Shown: positions 8,136-16,222 of the stretch, piece after piece
How the letters are laid out: every line of letters starts with the position of its first letter
How positions within the stretch are numbered: position 1 is the first letter of the stretch
Assembly (NCBI GenBank): GCA_964562175.1
Contig: CAZLRV010000007.1
Coordinates: forward strand, 1 to 64,000
DNA: 64,000 nt
Direction of reading: 5' to 3'
Source of the DNA: CAZCJU01 sp964562175
GTDB lineage: Bacteria > Bacillota > Clostridia > Oscillospirales > CAG-272
Notes under the pieces: generated by a model
Seen by the model: the letters and a program-made list of their open reading frames with translations, nothing else
Told to the model about the DNA's origin: nothing
Database searches by the model: none
Translations under genes and position numbers: made by a program

Positions 8136-8411
8136 ATGGGATCTATACTTGAAACGGCGATGCTCATTTGCTTCGGTTTTTCTTGGCCTCTCAACGTCGT
8201 AAAGGCGTACAAAGCCGAGACTGCCAAGGGCATGAGCTTACCCTTTATTCTTTTGATAATCGTGGGCTATGTAGCCGGAATAAGCGCAAAAATAATAGCA
8301 CATCAGGTAAACTATGTGCTTATCGCTTATATTCTCAATCTTGCCATAGTCTCGCTTAACGTAGCGGTATATTTCAGAAATGTCGCTTTGGATAAAAAGC
8401 GTGCATCATAA
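8136..8411 (+). CDS. SemiSWEET/PQ-loop family transporter (paralogue 1)
   Basis: A 91-residue integral membrane protein with three helices, the size of a single PQ-loop/SemiSWEET unit that works as a dimer. In characterised members the substrate is a small sugar. The signature FGFSWPLNVVKAYKAETAKGMSL holds the proline and the KGMSLPF feature. Helices 2 (FILLIIVGYVAGISAKII) and 3 (VLIAYILNLAIVSLNVAVY) follow. It shares most residues with the gene at 12136. It is followed 15 bp later by the SGNH-like gene and faces the two-component operon. Substrate unknown; sugar or another small solute. Confidence 0.8.
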   Translation: MGSILETAMLICFGFSWPLNVVKAYKAETAKGMSLPFILLIIVGYVAGISAKIIAHQVNYVLIAYILNLAIVSLNVAVYFRNVALDKKRAS

Positions 8412-8426
8412 ACGGAGGAAATAAAA

Positions 8427-9023
8427 ATGTTTGATAACGAGATAAAAAAATATCAGGCTCTTAACGAGCTTGCACAATGCGACGGTATAGCCATAATGGG
8501 CAGTGAGGATGATCTGAATATCCCCTTATGTGAGCTTTGTCGGGCATTTTCCATCGAATCCGAGCTTTATAACAGAAGCGTAACGGGACTTGATGTAAAA
8601 AACGCCGAGGAGATCTATGACACCTGTGTCCGTCCTATAATGCCCGAATGCATTTTTTTGCATATAGGCAAAAACGATATCGAGTATTTCACAAGCTCGC
8701 CGTCCGAATTTGATGAAAAATACCGCTCCTTGATACGTCATATACGAAAGAGCGACAAAAAATGCCGTATCGTGATCGTTTCAATGAAAAACTACGACGA
8801 TGACGCAAGCATTCTCGAAATGAATAAGCACCTAAAATACATAGCACTGCAAGAGCATTGCGAATACGGTGATATTGCCGCACGCCGCCTTTGGAATCCC
8901 GTCGGAATACGCGAAACGATATCCTTTATACACAGCATGGGCTTCGTTTCATCCTTGAAAAACAGACGACCCACGTATGACTTGATAAAAATACTGTTCT
9001 GCTACGAGCCTTGCTTGGATTAA
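8427..9023 (+). CDS. SGNH-hydrolase-like protein lacking the catalytic serine block
   Basis: A 198-residue cytoplasmic protein with the layout of SGNH/GDSL hydrolases. Block II is seen as LYNRSVTG (N49) and block III as LHIGKNDIEYF (G81, N83, D84). Block I, normally GDS, reads MGSEDD, and no clear DxxH block V is present; the nearest His is in FIHSMGF. It may therefore be a degenerate enzyme or a binding protein. A binding site (GGAGG) is 9 nt upstream and the gene is almost certainly co-transcribed with the SemiSWEET gene. No signal peptide is seen. Function unknown. Confidence 0.6.
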   Translation: MFDNEIKKYQALNELAQCDGIAIMGSEDDLNIPLCELCRAFSIESELYNRSVTGLDVKNAEEIYDTCVRPIMPECIFLHIGKNDIEYFTSSPSEFDEKYRSLIRHIRKSDKKCRIVIVSMKNYDDDASILEMNKHLKYIALQEHCEYGDIAARRLWNPVGIRETISFIHSMGFVSSLKNRRPTYDLIKILFCYEPCLD

Positions 9024-9053
9024 GCGGAACGGTTAATTTAAGAAAATTGCACT

Positions 9054-9210
9054 GAAAAAGACTCCTTTGAACGGCATGCACGATTAGCGGTAAAATGAAA
9101 TCCATTTTACGCCGTTTTGAAATATTCCTTGCGGTCTAAGCAACCGCATTCCGCAAGCGGAAACGGAATATTTTCAAAACGAAGTGCAGGTCGAAAAGGA
9201 GTCTTTTTTT
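9054..9210. repeat. Nested multi-hairpin element with terminal inverted repeats (MITE-like or elaborate terminator)
   Basis: Terminal arms GAAAAAGACTCCTTT (9054-9068) and AAAGGAGTCTTTTTT (9195-9209) enclose three structures. The first is hairpin GTAAAATG/CATTTTAC near 9090-9110. The second is a 16-17 bp stem, CGTTTTGAAATATTCC (9113-9128) with its complement (9165-9181). Inside that stem lie two small hairpins, TGCGGT/ACCGCA and TTCCGC-AA-GCGGAA. The unit fills the gap between convergent genes and ends 3 bp before the flavodiiron stop. The outer arms with U-runs would terminate transcripts from both sides. Confidence 0.65.
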
Positions 9211-9213
9211 CAC

Positions 9214-11010
9214 TTATGCATTTGTGTTCAGCGGTTCAAAGTCGGAGGCGGGATGCTTGCAGAGCGGGCAGATGAAATCATCGGGGAGAGTATCTCCCTC
9301 ATAGACATAGCCGCAGACCTTGCACACGAAGCCTTTTTTGCCTTCCGGCTTGGGCTTGACATTTTTCTGATAATATGCATAGGTCATGCTTTCCTCGTCG
9401 TTTATAACACGTGCCTCGGTTACGGAGCAAATAAACATTCCGTGTGTGCCCATATCGACGTATTGCTCTACCTTAAGTGAAATAAACGAATTTATATATC
9501 TCTCAAGGAATACAAGTCCGTTATCCGATCTGTAGGGTGTGCTTGCTGCGAATTTATCCGTATTTCGTCCGCTTCTGAAGCCGAAGTCCTCGATGAGCTT
9601 AAACGGTGCGGAGGTAGTTAAGCAATTCAGGTTCATTATACCCGTTTGCTTTATGATGTGGTGTGAATAATTGTCTTTATTTATCGTTACCGCTATTCTG
9701 TTAGGCGTATTCGTTACCTGCATCACGGTATTTACTATGAGTCCGTTGTCTTTCTTGCCGTCGTTTGAGGTAACGACATAAAGACCGTAGCCTATATTGA
9801 ACAGTGCCGTTGTATCGTGCTTGTTTACGTTTTCGGATGAGCGTGCCGAATATTCCGCACACAGCTCGTCTGCGAGTGCCGAGAGCTGTTGCTCGTTTTC
9901 CTTGCTCATTGCGGAACGTATCGTCACGTTATTCTGTGCAAAGGTAATATTCTTACAGCCCTCAAACATTTTTTTCATAACATTTGCCGCAACGGGTGCC
10001 CAGCTTCCGTTTTCGATAAGTGCTATGGTTCTGTTTTTGTAAGCACGCTCGGTGAGGTGGTTTATAAACTCCTTCATATACGGGAAGATATCGGCGTTGT
10101 ACGTAGTTGTCGCAAGCACCGTTTTTCCGTATCTGAATGCATCCTCCACTGCCTCGGAAATATCCGTTCTTGCCAGATCGTGCAAAACGACCTTGGGACA
10201 GCCTTTGTTTTCAAGCAAGGCGGCAAGATATTCGACGGCTTTTTTCGTATTTCCGTATACCGAGGTATAGGCGATCACTATGCCCTCCGTTTCCACGGCG
10301 TAGGACGACCAGATATTATATAAATTCAGATAATATCCGAGGTCTTTTGTCAACACAGGGCCGTGAAGCGGACATATTTTTTCGATATCCAAGCCGGCCG
10401 CCTTTTTCAGAAGTGCCTGAACCTGAGCGCCGTATTTACCGACTATGCCGAAGTAGTATCTGCGAGCCTCGCACGCCCAATCGTCATTTTCATCAAACGA
10501 GCCGAATCTGCCGAAGCCGTCTGCGGAAAACAATACTTTATCGCACGCATCGTGCGTCACCATGACCTCGGGCCAATGCACCATAGGAGCGGCAACGAAC
10601 GAAAGCGTGTGCTTGCCGAGAGACAATGTGTCACCCTCCGATATGACGATGCGTCTTTGCTCAAACTCGTCCCCGAAGAAGTTTTTCATCATTGCAAACG
10701 CCTTTTGCGATGAAACTATCGTACATTTCGGGTACAGCTCAAGGAAAGTGACTATATTTGCCGAGTGATCCGGCTCCATATGTTGAACTATCAAATAATC
10801 GGGGCTTTTTTTGCCGAGTGCCTCCGCTATATTATCGAGCCATTGATGTGAAAAATTGCGGTCTACCGTATCCATAACGGCTGTCTTCTCGTCAAGTATG
10901 ACATAGGAATTATACGTAATACCGTCGGGTATCTTATACTGACCCTCAAACAGGTCGGTTTTTGTGTCCCTTACGCCGACATATGCTATATCATCGGTTA
11001 TTTTATGCAT
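9214..11010 (-). CDS. Flavodiiron protein fused to flavin reductase and rubredoxin
   Basis: A 598-residue soluble enzyme reducing O2 to water (and/or NO to N2O) in anaerobes. It has four parts. The metallo-beta-lactamase-type diiron domain carries HMEPDH (77-82), MVHWPE and LHGPVL. The flavodoxin domain binds FMN (TSVYGNTKKAVEYLA, about 255-395). A flavin-reductase-like domain spans about 415-545. The C-terminal rubredoxin has CKVCGYVYEG and CPLCKHP. The fusion puts the electron chain on one chain. ATG has AGAGGT upstream and a good promoter. Family assignment is firm; whether O2 or NO is the main substrate cannot be read from sequence. Confidence 0.93.
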   Translation of the reverse strand: MHKITDDIAYVGVRDTKTDLFEGQYKIPDGITYNSYVILDEKTAVMDTVDRNFSHQWLDNIAEALGKKSPDYLIVQHMEPDHSANIVTFLELYPKCTIVSSQKAFAMMKNFFGDEFEQRRIVISEGDTLSLGKHTLSFVAAPMVHWPEVMVTHDACDKVLFSADGFGRFGSFDENDDWACEARRYYFGIVGKYGAQVQALLKKAAGLDIEKICPLHGPVLTKDLGYYLNLYNIWSSYAVETEGIVIAYTSVYGNTKKAVEYLAALLENKGCPKVVLHDLARTDISEAVEDAFRYGKTVLATTTYNADIFPYMKEFINHLTERAYKNRTIALIENGSWAPVAANVMKKMFEGCKNITFAQNNVTIRSAMSKENEQQLSALADELCAEYSARSSENVNKHDTTALFNIGYGLYVVTSNDGKKDNGLIVNTVMQVTNTPNRIAVTINKDNYSHHIIKQTGIMNLNCLTTSAPFKLIEDFGFRSGRNTDKFAASTPYRSDNGLVFLERYINSFISLKVEQYVDMGTHGMFICSVTEARVINDEESMTYAYYQKNVKPKPEGKKGFVCKVCGYVYEGDTLPDDFICPLCKHPASDFEPLNTNA

Positions 11011-11048
11011 TTTATACCTCTTTCTTTTAATCTGATATATTAAGAATA

Positions 11049-11077
11049 ATTATAAACTTATTCGTTTTTTATATCAA
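11049..11077 (-). promoter_or_regulatory. Promoter of the flavodiiron gene
   Basis: TTGATA, 17 bp, TATAAT on the minus strand, in the gap after the LysR gene. Confidence 0.7.
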
Positions 11078-11097
11078 ATACAATATGTAAATTTTTT

Positions 11098-12024
11098 TCA
11101 ATATCTGTAGCCCGGTTCTGTCTTTTTACGTTTGCTCTCCGTGAGCATGAGCTTTTCAAGCTCCTTTACCGCCATGCTCATCGGATGATCGGGGTTTTTG
11201 AGCAGGCACACCGCACGTTCGATAATTACATTTTTTACCTCAAGCACGCATATGCTCTTTTGGTCGGAATCGTTAAGCACGAAGGTCTCAGGTACAAAAC
11301 CTATTCCGAGATCGCTCTTTACGAGCGGAAGTATCTGGTCCGCAGTTGCAGCCTCCGTATCGGGGGAATATTCCAAGCCGTGTTGTGCAAACAGGTCGCT
11401 GTAGAAATCATACGTTTTAGTTTGCTTTCCGAGTCCTATTATCTGATTTTCGGCAATCTCCTCAAGTGTCATGGCTTTATCGGCAAGTGAGGCGTATGCG
11501 CCGCCGCAAACGGCTATTTCACGGAATTTACACAGCTCTTTCAAAGCGAGCTGACCATGGTTTCCCGTCGGAGTAGTCACAACGCATATATCGACATTGC
11601 CGCTTTTCAGAGCGGCAAGTGCCTGCGGAGTGGAATAATTCGCAACCTTTATGCGTATTCCGGGATAATTCTGCTTAAACTCCTTAAGCACGGGCAGGAG
11701 AAAGCAATGCAGTGCAACCTCACTCGCACCTATCGTGACCGAGCCTTTTTTAAGCCCGCGCTCTGCCGATATCTCGTTTTCACCCATCTCTATCCGATCG
11801 ACGGCAACGGAAATATGCGAAAAAAGGCGTTCGCCCTCCGAGGTCAGCTTAACTCCTTTGTTGGATCTGACGAAAAGAGTACAGCCAAGCTCGTTTTCAA
11901 GCTTCTTTACGGAGCGTGTTATATTGGGCTGATTATACATCATTATATCCGCCGCTCTTGTAATACTGCCGTACTTTGCGACATAATAGAATATTTTATA
12001 GTAATCGTAGCTTATGTTCATCAT
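11098..12024 (-). CDS. LysR family transcriptional regulator
   Basis: About 308 residues. The N-terminal winged helix-turn-helix contains VAKYGSITRAADIMMYNQPNITRSVKKLE, and a type 2 periplasmic-binding-like effector domain covers about residues 90-300 (GSVTIGASEVALHCFLLPVL, GIGFVPETFV). The chosen ATG-ATG pair has only GGG as a weak binding site; a TTG 12 codons upstream is open but would extend past the usual LysR start. The gene faces the second SemiSWEET gene with a shared 112-bp region, the classic arrangement for a LysR target. The effector is unknown. Confidence 0.88.
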   Translation of the reverse strand: MMNISYDYYKIFYYVAKYGSITRAADIMMYNQPNITRSVKKLENELGCTLFVRSNKGVKLTSEGERLFSHISVAVDRIEMGENEISAERGLKKGSVTIGASEVALHCFLLPVLKEFKQNYPGIRIKVANYSTPQALAALKSGNVDICVVTTPTGNHGQLALKELCKFREIAVCGGAYASLADKAMTLEEIAENQIIGLGKQTKTYDFYSDLFAQHGLEYSPDTEAATADQILPLVKSDLGIGFVPETFVLNDSDQKSICVLEVKNVIIERAVCLLKNPDHPMSMAVKELEKLMLTESKRKKTEPGYRY

Positions 12025-12068
12025 TTTACCCATATCATTTTGGTATATCCAAAATATCAAACATACAT

Positions 12069-12097
12069 TTTACAAATATGCATTTTGATGATATAAT
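12069..12097 (+). promoter_or_regulatory. Promoter of SemiSWEET paralogue 2
   Basis: TTTACA, 17 bp, TATAAT. A direct repeat CATTTT (N9) CATTTT overlaps it and may belong to a LysR site. Confidence 0.65.
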
Positions 12098-12135
12098 AGC
12101 AACAGTTAAAAACAAACAGGGAAGGTACTTAACAG

Positions 12136-12414
12136 ATGTCCGAAATACTTGAATGTATGATGTTGCTTTGCTTCGGCTTTTCATGGCCGCTTAACGTATA
12201 CCGTAATTACAGATCCTGCTCAACGAAGGGCATGAGTTTGATATTCATATTGCTTATCATCGTCGGATACGTTGCCGGTATAACCGCTAAGATAATCACA
12301 CGTAATTTCTCATACGTTCTTATCGTATACTTTTTCAACCTCGCAGTCGTAAGCTTGAATGTATTTATATATTTCAGAAACAAGAAGTTGGAGAAAATGC
12401 CGATAAAGATATGA
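12136..12414 (+). CDS. SemiSWEET/PQ-loop family transporter (paralogue 2)
   Basis: A 92-residue, three-helix membrane protein closely similar to the gene at 8136: CFGFSWPLNVYRNYRSCSTKGMSL, LLIIVGYVAGITAKIITR and YFFNLAVVSLNVFIYFRNKKLEK are shared apart from a few substitutions. It is expected to act as a dimeric bidirectional carrier of a small solute. Unlike paralogue 1 it stands alone, with its own promoter and terminator, and is divergent from a LysR regulator instead of a two-component system. The pairing suggests the two copies respond to different signals. Confidence 0.8.
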   Translation: MSEILECMMLLCFGFSWPLNVYRNYRSCSTKGMSLIFILLIIVGYVAGITAKIITRNFSYVLIVYFFNLAVVSLNVFIYFRNKKLEKMPIKI

Positions 12415-12424
12415 TGTCGGTTTT

Positions 12425-12464
12425 GGGCTTGATAAGTCGCAGGGCTTATCAAGCCCGTTTTTTT
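12425..12464 (+). terminator. Intrinsic terminator of SemiSWEET paralogue 2
   Basis: GGGCTTGATAAG pairs perfectly with CTTATCAAGCCC, then GTTTTTTTA. Confidence 0.9.
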
Positions 12465-12470
12465 ATTTTC

Positions 12471-13388
12471 TTATTTTGTCATTGACAGCATTCTGTCGAT
12501 ACATTGCACGGCTTTTTTCTCAAGCCCCTCATCAAGCACTATCTCTTCCCCGCCCTCGCCGATAAGACAGCGATAAACATCCGAGAGCGTTGTCAGTCTC
12601 ATGTCCTCGCATACGCATTTTTTCGACAGCGGATAAAACACTTTTTCGGGGCATTCGTATTGAAGATGCTCGACTATACTGTTATCGGTGCCTATGATAA
12701 ACTCTTTATTCTCGCTTTGGCGTGCATATTTCATTATTCCCGTCGTACTGCCCACGTAATCGGCAAGCTCGCTTACTTCTTTTTTGCACTCCGGATGTAC
12801 AAGCAGCTTTGCTTCGGGATGCTTTGCTCTTGCCGTATGCACATCTGCCGCCGTAAGTCGTGTATGTATCGGGCAGCAACCGTCTATAAAACGAAAATTC
12901 TTTTCGGGAAGCTGTTCGGCTAACCATGTACCGAGGTTACGATCTGGTACAAAAAGAATATTTTTCTCATCAAGTCCGCGCACGATATCAAGTGCGGATG
13001 CGGAGGTCACGCAAACATCGCATTCCGCCTTCAGCTCCGAGGTCGTGTTTATATATGCGACAACGGCATGGTCGGGGTATTTCTTTTTCAGCTCGCGCAG
13101 CTGCTCCGGACTCAGCATTTCAGCCATGGGACAGCCGGCATCCGGGTGTGCGAGTATTACCTTTTTGTCAGGCGAAAGGAGCTTTGCCGTTTCCGCCATA
13201 AAGCGAACGCCGCACATTAAAAGCGTTTTTTGACTTACGCTTTGAGCTTTTTGGCTGAGTGCGAAGGAATCTCCGACAAAGTCCGCTATCTCAAGTATGT
13301 TATGTGTTTGATATGCGTGTGCCAAAATACACACGTCTTTTTCTTTTTTCAGCTCGATTATCTTCTTCTGTAATTGTATCGTATCCAT
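12471..13388 (-). CDS. nadA: Quinolinate synthase NadA
   Basis: Condenses iminoaspartate with dihydroxyacetone phosphate to quinolinate in de novo NAD synthesis, using a [4Fe-4S] cluster. The 305-residue length is standard. The three cluster cysteines sit in MCGVRFMAET (C59), LVHPECKKE and CVCEDMRLTTL. Other family motifs are AHAYQTHNILEIADFVGDS and HPDAGCPMAEM. The gene is transcribed divergently from nadB-nadC-niaR. Its promoter (TTGACA-N17-TATAAT) shares the intergenic control region with that of nadB, so repression by the niaR product is likely for both arms. Confidence 0.96.
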   Translation of the reverse strand: MDTIQLQKKIIELKKEKDVCILAHAYQTHNILEIADFVGDSFALSQKAQSVSQKTLLMCGVRFMAETAKLLSPDKKVILAHPDAGCPMAEMLSPEQLRELKKKYPDHAVVAYINTTSELKAECDVCVTSASALDIVRGLDEKNILFVPDRNLGTWLAEQLPEKNFRFIDGCCPIHTRLTAADVHTARAKHPEAKLLVHPECKKEVSELADYVGSTTGIMKYARQSENKEFIIGTDNSIVEHLQYECPEKVFYPLSKKCVCEDMRLTTLSDVYRCLIGEGGEEIVLDEGLEKKAVQCIDRMLSMTK

Positions 13389-13420
13389 TTTCTTTTCTCA
13401 TTCCACATTTATTTTTCAAT

Positions 13421-13486
13421 ATTATATACCATAATGCAAAATTTGTCAACACCTATATTGACATATGACAAGACATATGCTATAAT
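13421..13486. promoter_or_regulatory. Back-to-back nadA and nadB promoters with candidate NiaR operator
   Basis: The nadA promoter (minus, 13421-13449) and nadB promoter (plus, 13458-13486) each have TTGACA-N17-TATAAT. Their -35 boxes form a palindrome, TGTCAA-N8-TTGACA. GACATATG occurs twice (from 13460 and 13472) within the nadB promoter. Confidence 0.8.
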
Positions 13487-13515
13487 ATACGCAATATATT
13501 TGAAAGGAAATAAAA

Positions 13516-14796
13516 ATGCTTACCGATATACTTATAGTCGGCTCGGGCTGTTCGGGGCTGTACTGTGCCTTGAATTTGCCGAGGAACAAAAAGATAACGA
13601 TAATAACGAAATCGGATCTATGCAGTAACGATTCCTTTTTGGCACAGGGCGGCATCTGTGTATTAAAAGATGAATCCGATTACGACAGCTTTTTCGAGGA
13701 CACTCTTAAGGCGGGACATTACGAAAACGACAGGGAGAGCGTCGACATCATGATACGCTCATCAAAGGATGTCATTGACGAGCTTATAGGCTACGGCGTG
13801 GATTTTTGCCGTGATGAGCAAGGCAATTACGATTACACTCGCGAGGGCGCACATTCGGACAAGCGAATAATGTATCACGAGGACATTACGGGCAAGGAGA
13901 TAACGAGCAAGCTCTTGGCTGCGGTATCCTCGCTTGACAATGTCACACTGCTTGAATACACTACTCTGCTTGACATTATTGAATGTGACGGCGAATGCCA
14001 TGGTGCCGTTATTGCTTATTCCGACGGCACGCTCGATACGGTCAGCTGCGAATACACGGTACTTGCCACGGGCGGTGTCGGCGGTTTATATCGTCATTCC
14101 ACGAATTACCGTCATTTGACGGGTGACGGTGTGGCAATAGCCATAAAGCACGGCGTCGAGTTAAAGAATGTCGATTACGTTCAAATACACCCCACGACAT
14201 TTTATTCCGAGGATGAAAACGACAGAAGCTTTTTGATATCCGAGTCGGTAAGGGGCGAGGGTGCTAAGCTGTACGACAAGAATATGAACCGTTTCGTATA
14301 TGAGCTTTTGCCGCGTGACAGGCTTACGGAGGAGATAAAAAAGCAGATGGAGAAGGACGGCACAAAATTTGTTTGGGAGGATCTGCGTCCCATCGGGCAA
14401 GAGGTCTTAAACGAGCATTTTCCGAATATTGTCGAGCATTGCAAGAGCATGGGCTACGACCCGATGAAGGAATGCATACCCGTTGTACCCGCTCAGCACT
14501 ATTTTATGGGCGGTATCAAGGTCGACCATAACAGCAAAACATCGATGAAGCGTCTCTATGCGATAGGTGAAACGGCATGCAACGGTGTTCACGGCAAGAA
14601 TCGTCTGGCAAGTAACTCCTTGCTTGAAAGTCTTGTTTTCGCCAAGCGTGCCGCAAAAGAAATGGCAAGCACGCCCGTTGACTTCGGCAAAGCACCCGAT
14701 ATTGACACGGCGAAATATGCCGACAGGGCGGCTCTGGAGGAGGAATACAAACGCATCGTTAAGGATGCCATTGAAAGGAGAGAGGGCAATGTTTGA
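13516..14796 (+). CDS. nadB: L-aspartate oxidase NadB
   Basis: FAD enzyme that oxidises L-aspartate to iminoaspartate, the substrate of NadA. The N-terminal FAD-binding motif is ILIVGSGCSGLYCAL. The succinate dehydrogenase/fumarate reductase flavoprotein family features follow: FLAQGGICV, YTVLATGGVGGLYRHS, DYVQIHPTTFY, and GGIKVDHNSKTSM with GVHGKNRLASNSLLE. At 426 residues it is shorter than the E. coli enzyme, ending soon after the FAD domain, which is frequent in Clostridia. It overlaps nadC by 8 bp. Confidence 0.95.
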   Translation: MLTDILIVGSGCSGLYCALNLPRNKKITIITKSDLCSNDSFLAQGGICVLKDESDYDSFFEDTLKAGHYENDRESVDIMIRSSKDVIDELIGYGVDFCRDEQGNYDYTREGAHSDKRIMYHEDITGKEITSKLLAAVSSLDNVTLLEYTTLLDIIECDGECHGAVIAYSDGTLDTVSCEYTVLATGGVGGLYRHSTNYRHLTGDGVAIAIKHGVELKNVDYVQIHPTTFYSEDENDRSFLISESVRGEGAKLYDKNMNRFVYELLPRDRLTEEIKKQMEKDGTKFVWEDLRPIGQEVLNEHFPNIVEHCKSMGYDPMKECIPVVPAQHYFMGGIKVDHNSKTSMKRLYAIGETACNGVHGKNRLASNSLLESLVFAKRAAKEMASTPVDFGKAPDIDTAKYADRAALEEEYKRIVKDAIERREGNV

Positions 14797-15643
14797 TAAT
14801 GCAACGATGAAGCTGAGAGTTGATCCGCTGATATTGTCTGCGCTCGGCGAGGATATCACAAGTGAGGACGTATCGACAAATGCGATAATGCCTCAGCCGA
14901 GGCAAGGAAGCGCCGAGCTGATATGCAAGCAGGACGGTGTGCTGTGCGGCATTGGAGTATTTGAGCGTGTTTTCACTCTGCTTGATGAAAAAACGGAATT
15001 TGAAATGCTTGCGGATGACGGGGACGAGATAAAAAAAGGTCAGCTTATCGGCACACTGAGAGGCGATATACGTGTTATGCTATCCGGGGAGCGTGTTGCG
15101 CTCAACTATCTGCAAAGAATGAGCGGTATAGCGACATATACAAGACAAGTGGCAAAGCTGCTTGAGGGAACGAAAACAAAGCTGCTCGATACAAGAAAAA
15201 CCACGCCCAACAACAGGATCTTCGAAAAATATGCCGTTGTAGTCGGCGGCGGTCACAACCACAGATATAATCTGTCCGACGGTGTGCTTTTGAAGGACAA
15301 TCACATATCCGCTTCGGGAGGTGTTGAAAACGCAATAAGGCTTGCCAAGGCTTATGCTCCGTTCGTCCGCAAGATCGAGGTCGAGGTCGAGAATATGGAA
15401 ATGGTAAAGCAAGCCGTTTTAGCGGGAGCGGACATTATAATGCTCGATAATATGAGCCACGAGGCAATGAGAGAGGCAATAGCATATATCGACGGCAGAG
15501 CCGAGGTAGAGGTATCCGGCAATGTTACCGGTGAGAATATAAAGGCTCTCACGGATCTCGGCGTTGACTATATTTCAAGCGGTGCCTTGACACATTCCTC
15601 GCCCATACTCGATCTTTCTCTCAAAAACATGAAAGCCATATGA
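14789..15643 (+). CDS. nadC: Nicotinate-nucleotide pyrophosphorylase NadC
   Basis: Quinolinate phosphoribosyltransferase, 284 residues, converting quinolinate and PRPP to nicotinate mononucleotide. Signatures are LGEDITSEDVSTNAI, LNYLQRMSGIATYTR, LLDTRKTTPNNR and VGGGHNHRYNLSDGVLLKDNH. The start is set by AAGGAG 8-12 nt upstream, inside the end of nadB, which implies translational coupling. An upstream in-frame extension of 74 codons lies wholly within nadB and is not real. Confidence 0.95.
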   Translation: MFDNATMKLRVDPLILSALGEDITSEDVSTNAIMPQPRQGSAELICKQDGVLCGIGVFERVFTLLDEKTEFEMLADDGDEIKKGQLIGTLRGDIRVMLSGERVALNYLQRMSGIATYTRQVAKLLEGTKTKLLDTRKTTPNNRIFEKYAVVVGGGHNHRYNLSDGVLLKDNHISASGGVENAIRLAKAYAPFVRKIEVEVENMEMVKQAVLAGADIIMLDNMSHEAMREAIAYIDGRAEVEVSGNVTGENIKALTDLGVDYISSGALTHSSPILDLSLKNMKAI

Positions 15644-15657
15644 CGGGGAGGGCGAAT

Positions 15658-16179
15658 ATGAATTCAAAGCAACGACGGGAGGATATCGTAGCGCGCTTGA
15701 ATGCCGCATCGGAACCGATCACCGCAACATATTTCGCCAAGCAATACGGCGTGAGCCGTCAAACCATAGTACATGACATAGAGGTAATACGTGCAACGGG
15801 TGTTGAGGTCGTATCGCTTGCAAGGGGGTATTTGATACAAAACACAATGCGTGTTTTCAGAATATTCGAGGTAAAGCACACGGATGAGCAGACACGGGAG
15901 GAGCTTGTCGGAATAATAGAGCGCGGGGGCGAGGCCAAGGACGTTTTCGTATACCATAAGGTATACGGAAGATTGCGAGCCGTGCTTAACGTAAGCTCTT
16001 ACACGAGCCTGAAAAGATTTATGAACGAGATCGGCTCCGGCAAGGTCACACTGCTGAAAAATCTCACCTCAAGCAATCATTTTCATACGGTCTTTGCGGA
16101 GGATGAGGAAACACTTGATGAAATAGAGGGCTTTTTGAATAGCAAGGGTTTTCTTGTGAGCGTAAAAAAAGAACAATAG
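15658..16179 (+). CDS. niaR: NAD-synthesis repressor NiaR (HTH_11 plus 3H domain)
   Basis: A 173-residue transcription factor. An N-terminal winged helix (FAKQYGVSRQTIVHDIEVIRATG) is followed by a 3H domain named after conserved histidines, seen here in EVKHTDE, VYHKVYG and SSNHFH. Family members bind nicotinic acid with metal and repress NAD synthesis or niacin uptake. The ATG chosen has GGGGAGGG upstream; an ATG 6 codons earlier overlaps the nadC stop. Being last in the nad operon it likely autoregulates as well as controlling nadA. Confidence 0.93.
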   Translation: MNSKQRREDIVARLNAASEPITATYFAKQYGVSRQTIVHDIEVIRATGVEVVSLARGYLIQNTMRVFRIFEVKHTDEQTREELVGIIERGGEAKDVFVYHKVYGRLRAVLNVSSYTSLKRFMNEIGSGKVTLLKNLTSSNHFHTVFAEDEETLDEIEGFLNSKGFLVSVKKEQ

Positions 16180-16183
16180 AAAA

Positions 16184-16215
16184 ATACCGCCCAAGCATTG
16201 AAGCGAGGGCGGTAT
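16184..16215. terminator. Bidirectional terminator between niaR and the GH99-like gene
   Basis: ATACCGCCC pairs with GGGCGGTAT across a 14-nt loop, between convergent genes. Confidence 0.75.
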
Positions 16216-16222
16216 GATCATT

